DNA of 50,184 bases, from contig JAATGH010000489.1 of assembly GCA_015654745.1 (NCBI GenBank), forward strand, positions 1 through 50,184, written 5' to 3'. The notes under the pieces are model-generated. The model saw only the letters and a list, made by a program, of their open reading frames with translations, ran no database searches and was not told the origin of the DNA. The translations under genes and the position numbers were made by a program. The stretch comes from Enterobacterales bacterium (lineage in GTDB: Bacteria; Pseudomonadota; Gammaproteobacteria; Enterobacterales; Enterobacteriaceae). Below are positions 1 to 9,119 of the stretch, piece after piece. How positions within the stretch are numbered: the stretch's first letter is position 1; every line of letters starts with the position of its first letter.

Positions 1-106
1 CCAGTTTCAGGAAAGCGAAGACGCCCGCCGCGGAAATCGCGATGATCAGAAACAAGGTCACCGCGCGCTCGCGGACCGCCAGCGCGGAGAGATTAAAACC
101 GCTCAT
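1..106 (-). CDS. RND efflux permease, N-terminal fragment (runs off left edge)
   Basis: Reading leftwards from an ATG at 106, the frame gives MSGFNLSALAVRERAV followed by a hydrophobic stretch and stays open to the window edge. A short amphipathic start followed at once by the first membrane helix is how inner-membrane RND (AcrB/MexB-like) pumps begin. Its ATG overlaps the TGA of the upstream adaptor gene as ATGA, so the two are probably translationally coupled. It would form the proton-driven pump of a tripartite efflux system. Only 35 residues are visible, so the call rests largely on the adaptor next to it. Confidence 0.75.
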   Translation of the reverse strand, partial: MSGFNLSALAVRERAVTLFLIIAISAAGVFAFLKL

Positions 107-1197
107 TTCGCCGCCTCAATGTTCGCACTCAACCGTACCGGTTCGCCCTGATGCAATAGATGTGCCCCGAGCGCCACGAAGCGATCGCCGGCGTTTAATC
201 CACCGGACAACAGCGCGTTTTCGTCGGTTAAGCCGGCAAGCTGAACGGCCTGCCAGCTCGCATAAGGCCGCTCGCCGGTGATCAACCAGACGCCGGGACC
301 CTGGCCGTGATCATCCAGGGCGCTTAAGGGCACACTGACCAGTCCTTTGGCGTCGGGGTCAGATAACTGCACGGTGACGGTAGCGCCCAGGGGCGCGGTG
401 GCAAGGGCGTTCGATAAGACGTAACGCGCCTCGAAGGTGCGGGTTTGCGGATCGGCGGCATCCGAAAGCTGGCGCAAGGTTGCCGTCCCCGTCAGACGAC
501 TGTCGCCATACAGCGCCGCTTTCCCGGTTGAACCCAAGGATGGCCGGTGGGTTTCCGGTAGGTATACCACCGCTTCTCGGGGACCGGCATGAGCCAGTTT
601 CACCACCGTTTGCCCGGCGCTCACCACTTGTCCCGGTTCACCAAGCGTGGCGATCACCACCCCGTCGGCATCGGCGGTTAATAGCGCATAACCGGCCTGA
701 TTGCGGGTGACCTCGGCCTGCGCCTGCGCCGCGTCGAGCTGCGCACGCGCGGAATCGGCCGCCGCCTTGGCCTGATCGTAAGCGGAACGTGATACGACAC
801 CCTTCGCCACCAGCTCCCGATAGCGTTTTTCTTCTGCCGACGCCTGGTACGCCAAGGCCCGGGCAGACTGCACCGCCCCCCGTTGCGCCGCGTTCGCCAA
901 CGTCAAATCGGTGGGATCGAGCTGCAGAAGCGGCTGCCCCTGCCTGACCGTTTGTCCGGTATCCACCAGCCGTTTAACGACCTTACCGGCGACGCGAAAA
1001 CCCAGATTGCTTTCCACCCGGGCCACGATGGTACCGGTATAGTTTTTTTCCACGGGAAAAACTTCCCCCACCACAGCGGTACGCACCAGCGCGAGTCCGC
1101 TGCGGGGATCGGGCTGGTCGGCTGGACCGCAGGCGGTTAATACCAGCGCCAGCGGTAATATCAATATCTGGGAAGCCCTGGGTCGATAGCGGCACAT
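103..1197 (-). CDS. RND efflux periplasmic adaptor lipoprotein (AcrA/MexA-like, HlyD family)
   Basis: A 364-residue membrane-fusion protein that would bridge the inner-membrane RND pump and an outer-membrane channel in the periplasm. Residues 1-23 are a lipoprotein signal with lipobox LTAC, the lipidated Cys being residue 23. Next come a barrel/lipoyl strand (VRQGQPLLQLDPTDL), an Ala- and Gln-rich coiled-coil hairpin at about 95-165, the returning lipoyl half (ADADGVVIATLGEPGQVV), and a C-terminal beta barrel. The ATG follows a strong GGAGG ribosome site. The gene overlaps the permease start by 4 bases. No outer-membrane channel gene is visible, so one may be borrowed (a TolC type) or lie to the left. 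Substrate cannot be told from the sequence. Confidence 0.92.
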   Translation of the reverse strand: MCRYRPRASQILILPLALVLTACGPADQPDPRSGLALVRTAVVGEVFPVEKNYTGTIVARVESNLGFRVAGKVVKRLVDTGQTVRQGQPLLQLDPTDLTLANAAQRGAVQSARALAYQASAEEKRYRELVAKGVVSRSAYDQAKAAADSARAQLDAAQAQAEVTRNQAGYALLTADADGVVIATLGEPGQVVSAGQTVVKLAHAGPREAVVYLPETHRPSLGSTGKAALYGDSRLTGTATLRQLSDAADPQTRTFEARYVLSNALATAPLGATVTVQLSDPDAKGLVSVPLSALDDHGQGPGVWLITGERPYASWQAVQLAGLTDENALLSGGLNAGDRFVALGAHLLHQGEPVRLSANIEAAK

Positions 1198-1237
1198 AAT
1201 TATCCTCCGGGTAAGCTGAGGATAAAGTGTGTCATCT

Positions 1238-1263
1238 AGTGACCAAATAAGTCAATGGTCACT
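1238..1263. promoter_or_regulatory. Candidate TetR-type operator upstream of the RND operon
   Basis: A perfect 8-bp inverted repeat, AGTGACCA / TGGTCACT, with a 10-base spacer lies 41 bases upstream of the adaptor ATG and downstream of the tetR stop. On the minus strand a -35-like TTGACT sits inside the spacer, so a bound repressor would block transcription. The size and symmetry suit a TetR-family dimer. The adjacent TetR gene is the likely binder, by inference. Confidence 0.6.
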
Positions 1264-1306
1264 TTGTGCCTAGTATTACCCCCTATAACGTCGTTTTTAC
1301 CGCCAA

Positions 1307-1924
1307 CTAGACCGTCAACCCTCGCAAGATCAGACGCATAAGTTCTTCGATAGACTCGGAAATACCGTCCAATTTATATTGCAACATTAAGGGATTAACA
1401 AACGGCTCCATTACCAGGAAAATGGCGCGGCATTGTTCATCCAGCGGCGTTTCCCGTTCAAATTCATCGTCTTCCCTGCCCTGCTGCAAAATCGTCGCCA
1501 ATAGATCCCTAACCTGCCGCAGGTAGGCCTGGGATGTTGGCCATTTCTCTTCGGTGGAGTAGATGACGATGTCATACAGGCGCCGCTCGTGAAAAAACAG
1601 ATTGGTGCTGGCGTTGGCAATGGTCATGAATAGAGTACGCAAACGCTCGGCGGCCGAGGCCTTTCCCTGTAGGGCCCCTTGCACCTCATTTAGCACCGTA
1701 TCAAGACATTGTTGGCAAATGGCTTCGCCAATCGCCTGTTTTGACGGAAAAAACTTATAGATATAGGCTTTGGAAAAACCGATGGCCTTCGCCAAATCGG
1801 ATACGGTGGTTTTGCCGTAGCCGTAATAGCTGAAATGGCTATCGGCGGCCACGATAATTTGATCGCGGATGCTATGTTCAGCCGGGCCTCTTTGCCCGGT
1901 TTGGGGAATGGTTTTCATATTCAT
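1307..1924 (-). CDS. TetR/AcrR-family transcriptional repressor of the RND operon
   Basis: The N-terminal three-helix DNA-binding domain is clear: TTVSDLAKAIGFSKAYIYKF is the helix-turn-helix, followed by a helical ligand-binding domain. The open frame extends upstream to 2041, but those extra residues are not TetR-like. I place the start at the ATG at 1924, giving 205 residues, the usual family length. A TATAAT box lies just upstream of this ATG and there is no clear Shine-Dalgarno site, so the message may be nearly leaderless, or the ATG at 1918 may be used. It lies 109 bases upstream of the adaptor gene on the same strand, the usual repressor position for an RND pump. Confidence 0.85.
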   Translation of the reverse strand: MNMKTIPQTGQRGPAEHSIRDQIIVAADSHFSYYGYGKTTVSDLAKAIGFSKAYIYKFFPSKQAIGEAICQQCLDTVLNEVQGALQGKASAAERLRTLFMTIANASTNLFFHERRLYDIVIYSTEEKWPTSQAYLRQVRDLLATILQQGREDDEFERETPLDEQCRAIFLVMEPFVNPLMLQYKLDGISESIEELMRLILRGLTV

Positions 1925-2174
1925 GGCGACATTATACACCGCATAAAGAAACCCTGCATAAGGGACGGAAACGGCAATCGGAGGGGCATATGCCGGTATC
2001 CTCTGCCATCGCGACAAACATGCTAAATGCCTATAAAGCATACACCGTTAACATTTTCCATCCTACCTTCGCGTTTTCGCCGGGCACATTACGCCCGCTA
2101 ACACCAGAAGTATGCGCACCATCACAGATAAGATAAAAAGCAAAAAACCGTAAATTTGAAGTTAATTTTCTCAA

Positions 2175-2204
2175 TTGTTTCCGCAAATGATCGCTTCCTA
2201 TACT
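2175..2204 (+). promoter_or_regulatory. Sigma-70 promoter for the GPH symporter / GH3 operon
   Basis: TTGTTT at 2175-2180 and TATACT at 2199-2204 are separated by 18 bases and lie about 155 bases upstream of the symporter start. The rest of the gap between the tetR start (1924) and 2361 shows no gene. No clear CRP or AraC-type site was seen in it. Confidence 0.5.
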
Positions 2205-2360
2205 GATCCGACAGCGGCACGTTATCGTGCTTCCGATCTCGGAAAAAAGCAGATCACCCTATTCCTTACTCATTAATAACAAGCAGCGACGGTTATTGCT
2301 CCAAATAATGCAATGGCGTTTCGGCCATTCGCTTCCTGAAACTAACGAGGGAAGTTAATT

Positions 2361-3752
2361 ATGCTTAATTATCCTGTACTCACTATAAAAGACAAAATAG
2401 GTTACGGCTTGGGCGACATGGCAAGCGCACTAGTATGGCAAACCGCTACCCTCTTCCTGGCCTATTTCTACACTGATGTTTTCGGCTTGCCCGCGGCGGT
2501 AATGGGGACCATGTTTCTGGCGGTGCGCGCCGTGGATGCCTTTCTCGATCCCTGTATCGGCGCCATCGTCGATCGGACCCAAACCCGATACGGCAAATTT
2601 AGACCCTGGCTGCTATGGTTCGCCGTGCCGTTCGGCGTCAGCTGCCTTATCACCTTTTATGTGCCGGATCTGGCGCTAACCGGTAAGATCGTCTATGCCA
2701 GCGTAACCTATTGTATTCTTTGCGTGGTCTATTCGGCGATTAACGTCCCATATTGCGCGATGCCGGGAGTCTTAAGTCAGGATCCGCGCGAACGTCACTC
2801 CATCCAGTCCTGGCGGTTTGCCTTGTCTTTCATCGGCGGATTGGTGGTGACGGTCATCGCCTTACCCCTCGTCGACTGGTTGGGAAAAGGCGACGCCAAA
2901 CAAGGCTATTTTTACGCGATGGGCCTGATGGGTCTATTAGGCGTCATCCTGTTTTTCTGCTGCTTTGCCATGACCAAGGAGCGCTTTCAGCCCAAACGGG
3001 AAGGTTCAGGCTCAATGCTCAGCGACCTTCAATCCCTCTGGCATAACCCGCAATGGCGGATTGTCTTTATCTTTAATATATTGCTATTGGTGGCGGTGGT
3101 CACCCGTGGCTCGGCCACCATATATTACGTAAAATATGTCATGTTAAAACCCAATTTAATATTTCCATTTATCATTAGCGGCATGATCTCGGCGCTGTTC
3201 GGCGCGCTATTTTCGGAAATATTATTGGGTAAATTTGACCGGGTAAAATCCTATCAATGGATGATTCTGTGTTTTGTTATTTTCGGTTCGATCATTTTTT
3301 TTATTCCCCCCCAGGCGGTATGGCTAATTTTCGCCATAAATATTGTTTTTAGCTTTATGCAGAATTTGACCACGCCGTTGCAATGGACCATGTTTTCCGA
3401 TGTGGTGGATTATGAAGAACACCGAACCGGACGTCGTCTTGATGGGCTGGTGTTCTCCACTGCCCTATTCGCCATTAAATTCGGTCTGGCGCTAGGCGGG
3501 GCCGTGGTGGGCTGGATATTGGGATTTGTCGATTACCTGCCTAATCATGCCGAACAATCGTCTTCGGTCATTACCACCATCAGCGCGCTCTTTACGCTGA
3601 TCCCCTCGGTGCTGTTTATCCTGATGGGATTACTGTTATTCACCTATAAACTCAATAGTCACTATGTCACTGATATAGCGGCAAAATTAGCCATAAAGCA
3701 CCAACAGTCCCAACGCCCGGCAGAACCGGTGGGGACCATTGCCCATGTATGA
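2361..3752 (+). CDS. GPH-family sugar:cation symporter (MelB/XynP/YicJ-like)
   Basis: A 463-residue, roughly 12-helix inner-membrane carrier of the glycoside-pentoside-hexuronide:cation family. The diagnostic segment between helices 2 and 3 is present: D63-P64, then D71-R72 and GKFRPW at 78-83. These correspond to the cation-site acids and cytoplasmic loop of MelB. A second family motif, YSAINVPYCAM, follows at about 125-135. An AGGGAAG ribosome site precedes the ATG. A GH3 glycosidase gene starts 12 bases downstream and lacks a signal peptide, so the symporter probably brings in an intact beta-linked oligosaccharide, such as a xyloside or glucoside, for hydrolysis inside the cell. The sugar itself cannot be read from sequence. 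Confidence 0.9.
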   Translation: MLNYPVLTIKDKIGYGLGDMASALVWQTATLFLAYFYTDVFGLPAAVMGTMFLAVRAVDAFLDPCIGAIVDRTQTRYGKFRPWLLWFAVPFGVSCLITFYVPDLALTGKIVYASVTYCILCVVYSAINVPYCAMPGVLSQDPRERHSIQSWRFALSFIGGLVVTVIALPLVDWLGKGDAKQGYFYAMGLMGLLGVILFFCCFAMTKERFQPKREGSGSMLSDLQSLWHNPQWRIVFIFNILLLVAVVTRGSATIYYVKYVMLKPNLIFPFIISGMISALFGALFSEILLGKFDRVKSYQWMILCFVIFGSIIFFIPPQAVWLIFAINIVFSFMQNLTTPLQWTMFSDVVDYEEHRTGRRLDGLVFSTALFAIKFGLALGGAVVGWILGFVDYLPNHAEQSSSVITTISALFTLIPSVLFILMGLLLFTYKLNSHYVTDIAAKLAIKHQQSQRPAEPVGTIAHV

Positions 3753-3764
3753 AAGGAGACGCTC

Positions 3765-6146
3765 ATGACCGACCTCTATCAGAATAGCACCATGTCGATT
3801 GACTCCCGCGTGGCTGATTTGCTGGCGCGGATGACCGATGAGGAAAAATTTGCCCAAATGCATGCCTTGTGGCTCATCCTTTCCAGCGATGGTCACCATA
3901 AAGAACGAACCGATATGAGTGATGAGTTTACCGGAGCCACCGCGTCGCAGACGCTGGCGGCTCAAATACGATTGGGCATTGGGCAAATTACCCGTCCACT
4001 GGGTTCCCATCCCGTGGAGCCCGCGGAAGGGGTCCGCGCATTAAACCGGCTGCAGAAAACCCTGGTGGAAGAAACCCGGCTGGGTATCCCGGCGATGTTC
4101 CATGAAGAGTGCCTGGTTGGGCTACTCTGTCAAGATGCCACGCTGTTTCCCTCGGCCCTTAACTATGGTTCAACCTGGGATCCGGCCTTGATCGAACAGG
4201 CCGCCGCGGCAATTGGGCAGGAAGCGAAAAGTATCGGCTGCCACCAGGGACTGGCCCCGGTATTGGACGTATCGCGGGATGTGCGTTGGGGGCGGACCGA
4301 AGAAACGTTCGGCGAAGACCCTTATCTGGTGGGGCTGATGGCCTGCGCCTATGTGCGTGGATTACAAGGTCCTAAACGGGATCTGCTGGCGACACTAAAA
4401 CATTTTGCCGGCCACTCATTCAGCGAAGGCGGGCGCAACCACGCCCCGGTTCATCTCGGTTTTCATGAACTGAACGACACTTTTTTGCTGCCGTTTGAAA
4501 TGGCGGTCAAACTGGCCCATGCCGGTGCGGTGATGCCCGCTTATCATGATATCGATAATCAGCCTGCCCATAGCGATAGCTATTTGCTGACCGAGGTACT
4601 GCGCCGACAATGGGGGTTTGACGGTCTGATTGTAGCGGATTATGGCGGAGTCAGTTTACTGCACCAGCATCATAATGTCAGCGCGGACGCAGCCGAATCG
4701 GCGGCGCTGGCGTTTAACGCCGGTCTGGACATTGAACTGCCGAAAGGCGATTGCGCCGAACATCTTGCCCAGGCGATTGACCGCGGCCTGATCGCCATGA
4801 CCACCATTGATACCATTGTGGCGCGCATTTTGCGGGAAAAATTCCGCCTCGGCCTGTTCGAACATCCCTATGTCGCCGAAAACGGCATTCGATTGCAACA
4901 AAAGGAAACCCGCCGACTGGCCCGTCAGGTCGCGCTGCAGTCTATGGTCGTATTGGAAAACCGCGGCATACTACCGCTATCACCGGCGGCAGGCCAAAAA
5001 TTGGCAGTGATCGGCCCTACCGCCGACGATCCGCTGGCCTTACTGAGCGGTTATAGCTTTCCGGTGCATTTGATCATAAGCGACATCAATGCCCAGGCCG
5101 GGCAGGTCATCACGCCGCTGCAAGCATTGCGCGACGTGTTCGGCCGGGACAATATCAGTTATGCCAAAGGCTGTTTCGTATTGGAAAAACGCCAGGCGGG
5201 CGCACCGGTATTTCCCGGCGACAGCGGAAACACGCTACAGGCGTCGCCGGTATCGAAAGACCTGAGCCTGATACCCGCGGCGGTGGCCTTGGCACGGCAG
5301 AGCGAGGTGGCATTGGTGTTTGTCGGCGATCTGGCCGGACTGTTCCAGAGCGGTACCGTGGGCGAAGGTTCGGATACCGACAGCCTGCTGTTGCCCGGAG
5401 TACAACAGCAGTTACTGGAACAGGTAGTCGCCACCGGCACCCCCACCATTGTCGTAATGACCGGGGGAAGACCCTATAGCCTTAATGGGTTGGAGGACAA
5501 ACTTGCCGGTTTTATGATGGCCTTTGCGCCGGGACAGGAAGGCGGATCGGCCATTGCCGATATCATCGGCGGGAAACAGCCCCCATCAGGCCGCATGGTG
5601 ATCTCGGCGCCCAAAAGCGCCGGCGCCGCACCCTACTACTACAACCACAAGTTGAAAAGCGGCGGTACGCCGATTGCCTTCTCCTTCGGTTCGCGCTACC
5701 CATTCGGTTATGGCCTGAGCTGGACCCACTTCGCCTATCACGATTTTCAGCTTTGCGGATCGCCGGTGGCGATAGAACGAGGCGAGATAGTGGCGCAAAT
5801 CGTGGTAACCAACGATGGACCGCTACAGGGGGTTGAAGTGGTGCAATTATACATCCGCGACGTGTTGGCTTCGCTGGTGCGGCCAATCCAGGAACTCAAA
5901 GCCTTCCAGCGCATCGAACTGGAGCCGGGGCAAAGCGTCACGTTGGTGTTTCATCTTCCCACCGACATGCTTAATTTTACCGATCGCCAGGGGCGCCGGG
6001 TAGTGGAACCGGGGGAATTCGAGGTGCAAATCGGCACCTCCAGCGCCGATATTCGGGCTACAGGCCGGATAACGGTTGCGGGGGAACTCTACGTTCTGCC
6101 ACGGTACTGGCGGATGGAAAGCTATTGTCAGGTGGCGGCAAATTAG
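3765..6146 (+). CDS. GH3 glycoside hydrolase (beta-glucosidase/beta-xylosidase-like), cytoplasmic
   Basis: A 793-residue retaining glycosidase with the standard GH3 layout. The (beta/alpha)8 domain contains GRTEETFGEDP at 176-186, LKHFAGH with K212-H213, and the nucleophile region VADYGG with D292. Most relatives have SDW or SDY there. The alpha/beta sandwich domain follows from about residue 400, and a fibronectin-III-like C-terminal domain (VEVVQLYIRD onwards) runs from about residue 690. There is no signal peptide, so it should act in the cytoplasm on sugars delivered by the upstream symporter. GGAG ribosome site; second gene of the operon. The choice between beta-glucosidase, beta-xylosidase and arabinosidase is open, because GH3 specificity does not follow from these motifs. 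Confidence 0.92.
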   Translation: MTDLYQNSTMSIDSRVADLLARMTDEEKFAQMHALWLILSSDGHHKERTDMSDEFTGATASQTLAAQIRLGIGQITRPLGSHPVEPAEGVRALNRLQKTLVEETRLGIPAMFHEECLVGLLCQDATLFPSALNYGSTWDPALIEQAAAAIGQEAKSIGCHQGLAPVLDVSRDVRWGRTEETFGEDPYLVGLMACAYVRGLQGPKRDLLATLKHFAGHSFSEGGRNHAPVHLGFHELNDTFLLPFEMAVKLAHAGAVMPAYHDIDNQPAHSDSYLLTEVLRRQWGFDGLIVADYGGVSLLHQHHNVSADAAESAALAFNAGLDIELPKGDCAEHLAQAIDRGLIAMTTIDTIVARILREKFRLGLFEHPYVAENGIRLQQKETRRLARQVALQSMVVLENRGILPLSPAAGQKLAVIGPTADDPLALLSGYSFPVHLIISDINAQAGQVITPLQALRDVFGRDNISYAKGCFVLEKRQAGAPVFPGDSGNTLQASPVSKDLSLIPAAVALARQSEVALVFVGDLAGLFQSGTVGEGSDTDSLLLPGVQQQLLEQVVATGTPTIVVMTGGRPYSLNGLEDKLAGFMMAFAPGQEGGSAIADIIGGKQPPSGRMVISAPKSAGAAPYYYNHKLKSGGTPIAFSFGSRYPFGYGLSWTHFAYHDFQLCGSPVAIERGEIVAQIVVTNDGPLQGVEVVQLYIRDVLASLVRPIQELKAFQRIELEPGQSVTLVFHLPTDMLNFTDRQGRRVVEPGEFEVQIGTSSADIRATGRITVAGELYVLPRYWRMESYCQVAAN

Positions 6147-6270
6147 TTTTGCGCCATGCTATTCCCACACTACGGCGCCAGGAGAAAGCCGGGTCAAGAT
6201 ACCCGAGGAAAGTATGCGCCAGGTTAGCCTACCGTCCCCTCCTTGGCTGACAACAAGACGGCGACATTCA

Positions 6271-6819
6271 TCATCGGTCCACCGGCAGTGAATCGGCGCC
6301 GTCGCCTAAGGCTTTTTGCATCATTACCGTGTCCACCCACTGGCCGTGTTTGAATCCCACCGACCTTAGCGTGCCGACCGTTGCAAAACCCAGCGCGGCG
6401 TGCAGGCGCAAAGAACCTATATTTTGACTATTGCCGATTACAGCGATGATTTGCCGGTAGCCCTGCTGTTCCACCCTGGCAATCGCTTCGCTCATCAGTA
6501 AAAAACCGACGCCCTGTTTTTGCATATCTGCGGCAATATAAACCGAATTTTCCAAGGTAAACCGATAGGCGCATCGGGGCCGGTAGGGGGAGAAATAACA
6601 GTATCCCACCACCTCGCCTTGATAGGACGCGACCAGATAGGGCAGTCCATTGGCAAGTACCTTATGGTATCGTTGTTCCATTTCGGCAACGCTTGGCGGT
6701 TCAACTTCAAAGGTCGCGATGCCGTGCAATACATGATGTGAATATATCGCCTGTATCGCCGGCATATCGGCATTCGTCGCGTTGGTTAGGGTAATGTTTT
6801 TCTTCATGGCTATTCTCAT
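6271..6819 (-). CDS. GNAT N-acetyltransferase, phosphinothricin acetyltransferase (Pat/MnaT) type
   Basis: 182 residues with the Pat-type signatures: YSHHVLHGIATFE near residue 26, GYCYFSPYRPR at 72-82, the acetyl-CoA pyrophosphate loop QKQGVG at 100-105, and a C-terminal VGFKHGQWVDTVMMQ. Relatives acetylate the amino group of small amino-acid analogues such as phosphinothricin or methionine sulfone. The real substrate here is unknown. The ATG at 6819 has a GGTGA-like site 7 bases upstream; the ATG at 6807 is an alternative. It is divergent from the LysR gene at 6912, which could control it. The 3' neighbour is convergent, and 6147-6270 shows nothing notable. Confidence 0.85.
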   Translation of the reverse strand: MRIAMKKNITLTNATNADMPAIQAIYSHHVLHGIATFEVEPPSVAEMEQRYHKVLANGLPYLVASYQGEVVGYCYFSPYRPRCAYRFTLENSVYIAADMQKQGVGFLLMSEAIARVEQQGYRQIIAVIGNSQNIGSLRLHAALGFATVGTLRSVGFKHGQWVDTVMMQKALGDGADSLPVDR

Positions 6820-6911
6820 ATGGCCGTCACCGCATTAACCGCCATAGTAAGTCGCACCGAGACAAATAGGTAGTAGGCAGCACTTATCGTCGCCATAAGG
6901 AATTGTTAGCT

Positions 6912-7814
6912 TTGACCAAGTTCAATATAGATCAACTTCACACCCTATCCATGGTGGCCAAATACGGCAGTTTTTCCGCCGCCGGTGCGCAATTGGGTAT
7001 TTCACAGCCGGCGGTGAGCTTACAAATTCGTCAACTTGAACGGCAACTACAGGTAAAATTAATTGAACGCGTGGCGAAAAACATGACACCGACCGCGGCG
7101 GGCCGGATATTATTGGCACACCGGGAACATATCCAGGCCGCCATAGATGCAGCGTTAAGTGATATGGCGATCCACTCGCACGACGTCGTAGGACACATTA
7201 CTCTGGGCACCGGAGCCACCGCCTGCATTCATCTACTGCCACCGATACTACGAAAACTCAAGCAAGCGTATCCGCAGCTGACCGTTGGGGTACGTACCGG
7301 CAATACCGATAATATGATCCGGGACGTTGAGAGTAACCGTTTGGATATGGCGCTGGTCACCCTACCCGCAGCGGGTCGTCATTTGTATATTACCCCGGTA
7401 TTACAAGATGAATTTGTCGCCATTTTAGGAGCCAATACGCAGCCATTACCGATACAATGCACCGCAAAAATTCTCAGTGAATATCCCTGGGTAGCGTTTG
7501 AATCCGAAAGCAATACCCGAAACCTCATAGATCGATGGTTTCATCAGGCCGGCATTAACAACGTGCCTATAATGGAACTGGGCAGCATAGAAGCCATTAA
7601 AGAAATGGTTGCCGCCGGATTGGGATTCAGTATTATCCCCCGGATGGCGGTCACCCCGGATTTAATCGATAGAGGCGTATCCTGCTATTCGCTGTCCCCG
7701 GTTCTGGAGCGAACCTTGGGTTTAGCCCTGCGCCAGGACAAGCCGTTAAATAAAGGGCTACAGCGGGTGATCGACAGTTTGCGGTCACTGTCCAGCGCCC
7801 CATGGGAAGGATAA
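6912..7814 (+). CDS. LysR-family transcriptional regulator
   Basis: A LysR regulator of about 300 residues with an N-terminal winged helix (GSFSAAGAQLGISQPAVSLQ) and a periplasmic-binding-protein-like effector domain containing GLGFSIIPRMAV. The open frame reaches a TTG at 6903, but the AAGGAA ribosome site at 6897-6902 abuts it. The second in-frame TTG, at 6912, has ideal spacing and gives the usual LysR start (MTKFNIDQLHTL). It is divergent from the Pat-type acetyltransferase and convergent with the ene-reductase. The likely target is its own promoter and the divergent gene. Nothing points to its inducer. Confidence 0.85.
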   Translation: MTKFNIDQLHTLSMVAKYGSFSAAGAQLGISQPAVSLQIRQLERQLQVKLIERVAKNMTPTAAGRILLAHREHIQAAIDAALSDMAIHSHDVVGHITLGTGATACIHLLPPILRKLKQAYPQLTVGVRTGNTDNMIRDVESNRLDMALVTLPAAGRHLYITPVLQDEFVAILGANTQPLPIQCTAKILSEYPWVAFESESNTRNLIDRWFHQAGINNVPIMELGSIEAIKEMVAAGLGFSIIPRMAVTPDLIDRGVSCYSLSPVLERTLGLALRQDKPLNKGLQRVIDSLRSLSSAPWEG

Positions 7815-7848
7815 CGCGCGGCTTTACCTTCCGAGGAAAGCCCGCGCG
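7815..7848. terminator. Hairpin between convergent genes
   Basis: An imperfect GC-rich stem (CGCGCGGCTTTACC against GGAAAGCCCGCGCG) with a short loop sits directly after the LysR stop and 35 bases beyond the ene-reductase stop on the other strand. There is no U-tract on either strand, so intrinsic termination is uncertain. Confidence 0.35.
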
Positions 7849-7882
7849 CGAACATCGCCGGCGGGCAATGACAGGTTACCGC

Positions 7883-9004
7883 CTAGAACAGTTCGCCTAA
7901 AGCCGCCGGACTGAAATCGGACATATCTTCGGTTTCGCCGGCACGCACCTTGGCTACCCAACGCGGCTCCGAAATCAGCGCCCGACCCACGGCAATCAGA
8001 TCAAATTCGTCACGTTCCATGCGCTGAATAAGATTATCCAGCCCGGCGGGACGCGCGCTCTCACCGCTAAAGCTACCGAGAAAATCGCCGGATAAACCGA
8101 CTGAACCGACGCTAATGGCGGCGGCTCCGGTTAATTTCTTGGCCCAGCCGGCAAAGTTGAGGCCAGTTTCACCATCTTGTTCCGGAAACTCGGCTTGCCA
8201 GAAACGCCGTTGCGAACAATGCAGCACATCGGCGCCGGCTTCCACCAAGGGCACCAGCCAGTCTGCCATGGCGGCCGGCGTTTCGGCCAGCCTGGCGGTA
8301 TATTCCTGCTGCTTCCATTGGCTCACCCGCAAGATAATCGGATAGTCCGGCCCGACCGCCGCCCGCATAGCCTGCAATACCTCGGCGGCAAAACGCGAGC
8401 GCTCTTTTAGCGTAGCACCGCCAAAACGATCGGTACGTTGATTGGTCGCGGACCAGAAGAACTGGTCAATCAAATAGCCATGGGCACCGTGAATCTCAAA
8501 GGTATCAAAGCCCAGCCGCTTGGCATCGGCCGCCGCGCGCCCATAGGCGGCAACGGTGTCGGCAATGGCCTCGTCACTCATGATCTCGCCCCGGGGGGCG
8601 CCCGGCGCCGCCAAGCCGGACGGACTTTCCACCGCGACCTCCGGTACCCACTCGGTCTGAAAGCTGGCCACGGCGCCTACATGCCACAGCTGCGGCCCCA
8701 TTTTACCGCCGGCGGCATGGACTTCATCAATCACGCGCCGCCAGCCCGCCAATGCAGCCTCGCCGTGAAAAAAAGGCACTTGGGGATCGTTCCTGGCCGC
8801 TGGCCGATCGATTGCCGTACCCTCGGAAAGAATTAGCCCCACCTGCGCTTCGGCCCGGCGGCGATAGTACGCGGCAACATTTTCCCCCGGTATCCCCTGC
8901 GGCGAAAAGGAGCGAGTCATCGGGGCCATTACGATGCGATTTTTCAACAACAGCGATTTTATTTGCAAAGGCTGGAACAGAATGTCGATTGACGGTGTGG
9001 TCAT
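7883..9004 (-). CDS. Old Yellow Enzyme family ene-reductase (alkene reductase, NADH:flavin oxidoreductase)
   Basis: A 373-residue FMN-dependent TIM-barrel enzyme that would reduce activated C=C bonds (enones, nitroalkenes, maleimides) with NAD(P)H. The start KNRIVMAPMTRS is the usual FMN-binding N-terminus. The substrate-anchoring pair is H172/H175 in EIHGAHGYLIDQFF, with the proton donor at Y177; this is the His/His variant rather than the His/Asn of yeast OYE1. The C-terminal phosphate-binding part has FDLIAVGRALISEP. It is divergent from an HxlR regulator, a common pairing for electrophile-responsive OYE genes. CGGAG ribosome site upstream of the ATG. Confidence 0.92.
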   Translation of the reverse strand: MTTPSIDILFQPLQIKSLLLKNRIVMAPMTRSFSPQGIPGENVAAYYRRRAEAQVGLILSEGTAIDRPAARNDPQVPFFHGEAALAGWRRVIDEVHAAGGKMGPQLWHVGAVASFQTEWVPEVAVESPSGLAAPGAPRGEIMSDEAIADTVAAYGRAAADAKRLGFDTFEIHGAHGYLIDQFFWSATNQRTDRFGGATLKERSRFAAEVLQAMRAAVGPDYPIILRVSQWKQQEYTARLAETPAAMADWLVPLVEAGADVLHCSQRRFWQAEFPEQDGETGLNFAGWAKKLTGAAAISVGSVGLSGDFLGSFSGESARPAGLDNLIQRMERDEFDLIAVGRALISEPRWVAKVRAGETEDMSDFSPAALGELF

Positions 9005-9039
9005 GGTTTAAGACTCCGGTTAACGATAGCGCTCAGATA

Positions 9040-9077
9040 GTATATTATGTATACCTAGAGTCTGTGCCGGGAGTCAA
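9040..9077 (-). promoter_or_regulatory. Ene-reductase promoter overlapping a candidate HxlR operator
   Basis: On the minus strand TTGACT (9077-9072) and TATACA (9053-9048) are 18 bases apart. The -10 box lies inside an inverted repeat GTATA-TTATG-TATAC at 9040-9054. A GTAT...ATAC dyad is of the kind bound by HxlR-type winged-helix dimers, and occupancy would block RNA polymerase. The site is between the divergent hxlR and ene-reductase genes, so it could control both. Confidence 0.55.
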
Positions 9078-9119
9078 TCAGGCACTTTAACGCTACCTGG
9101 TAGCTTTGAGGAAACCACC

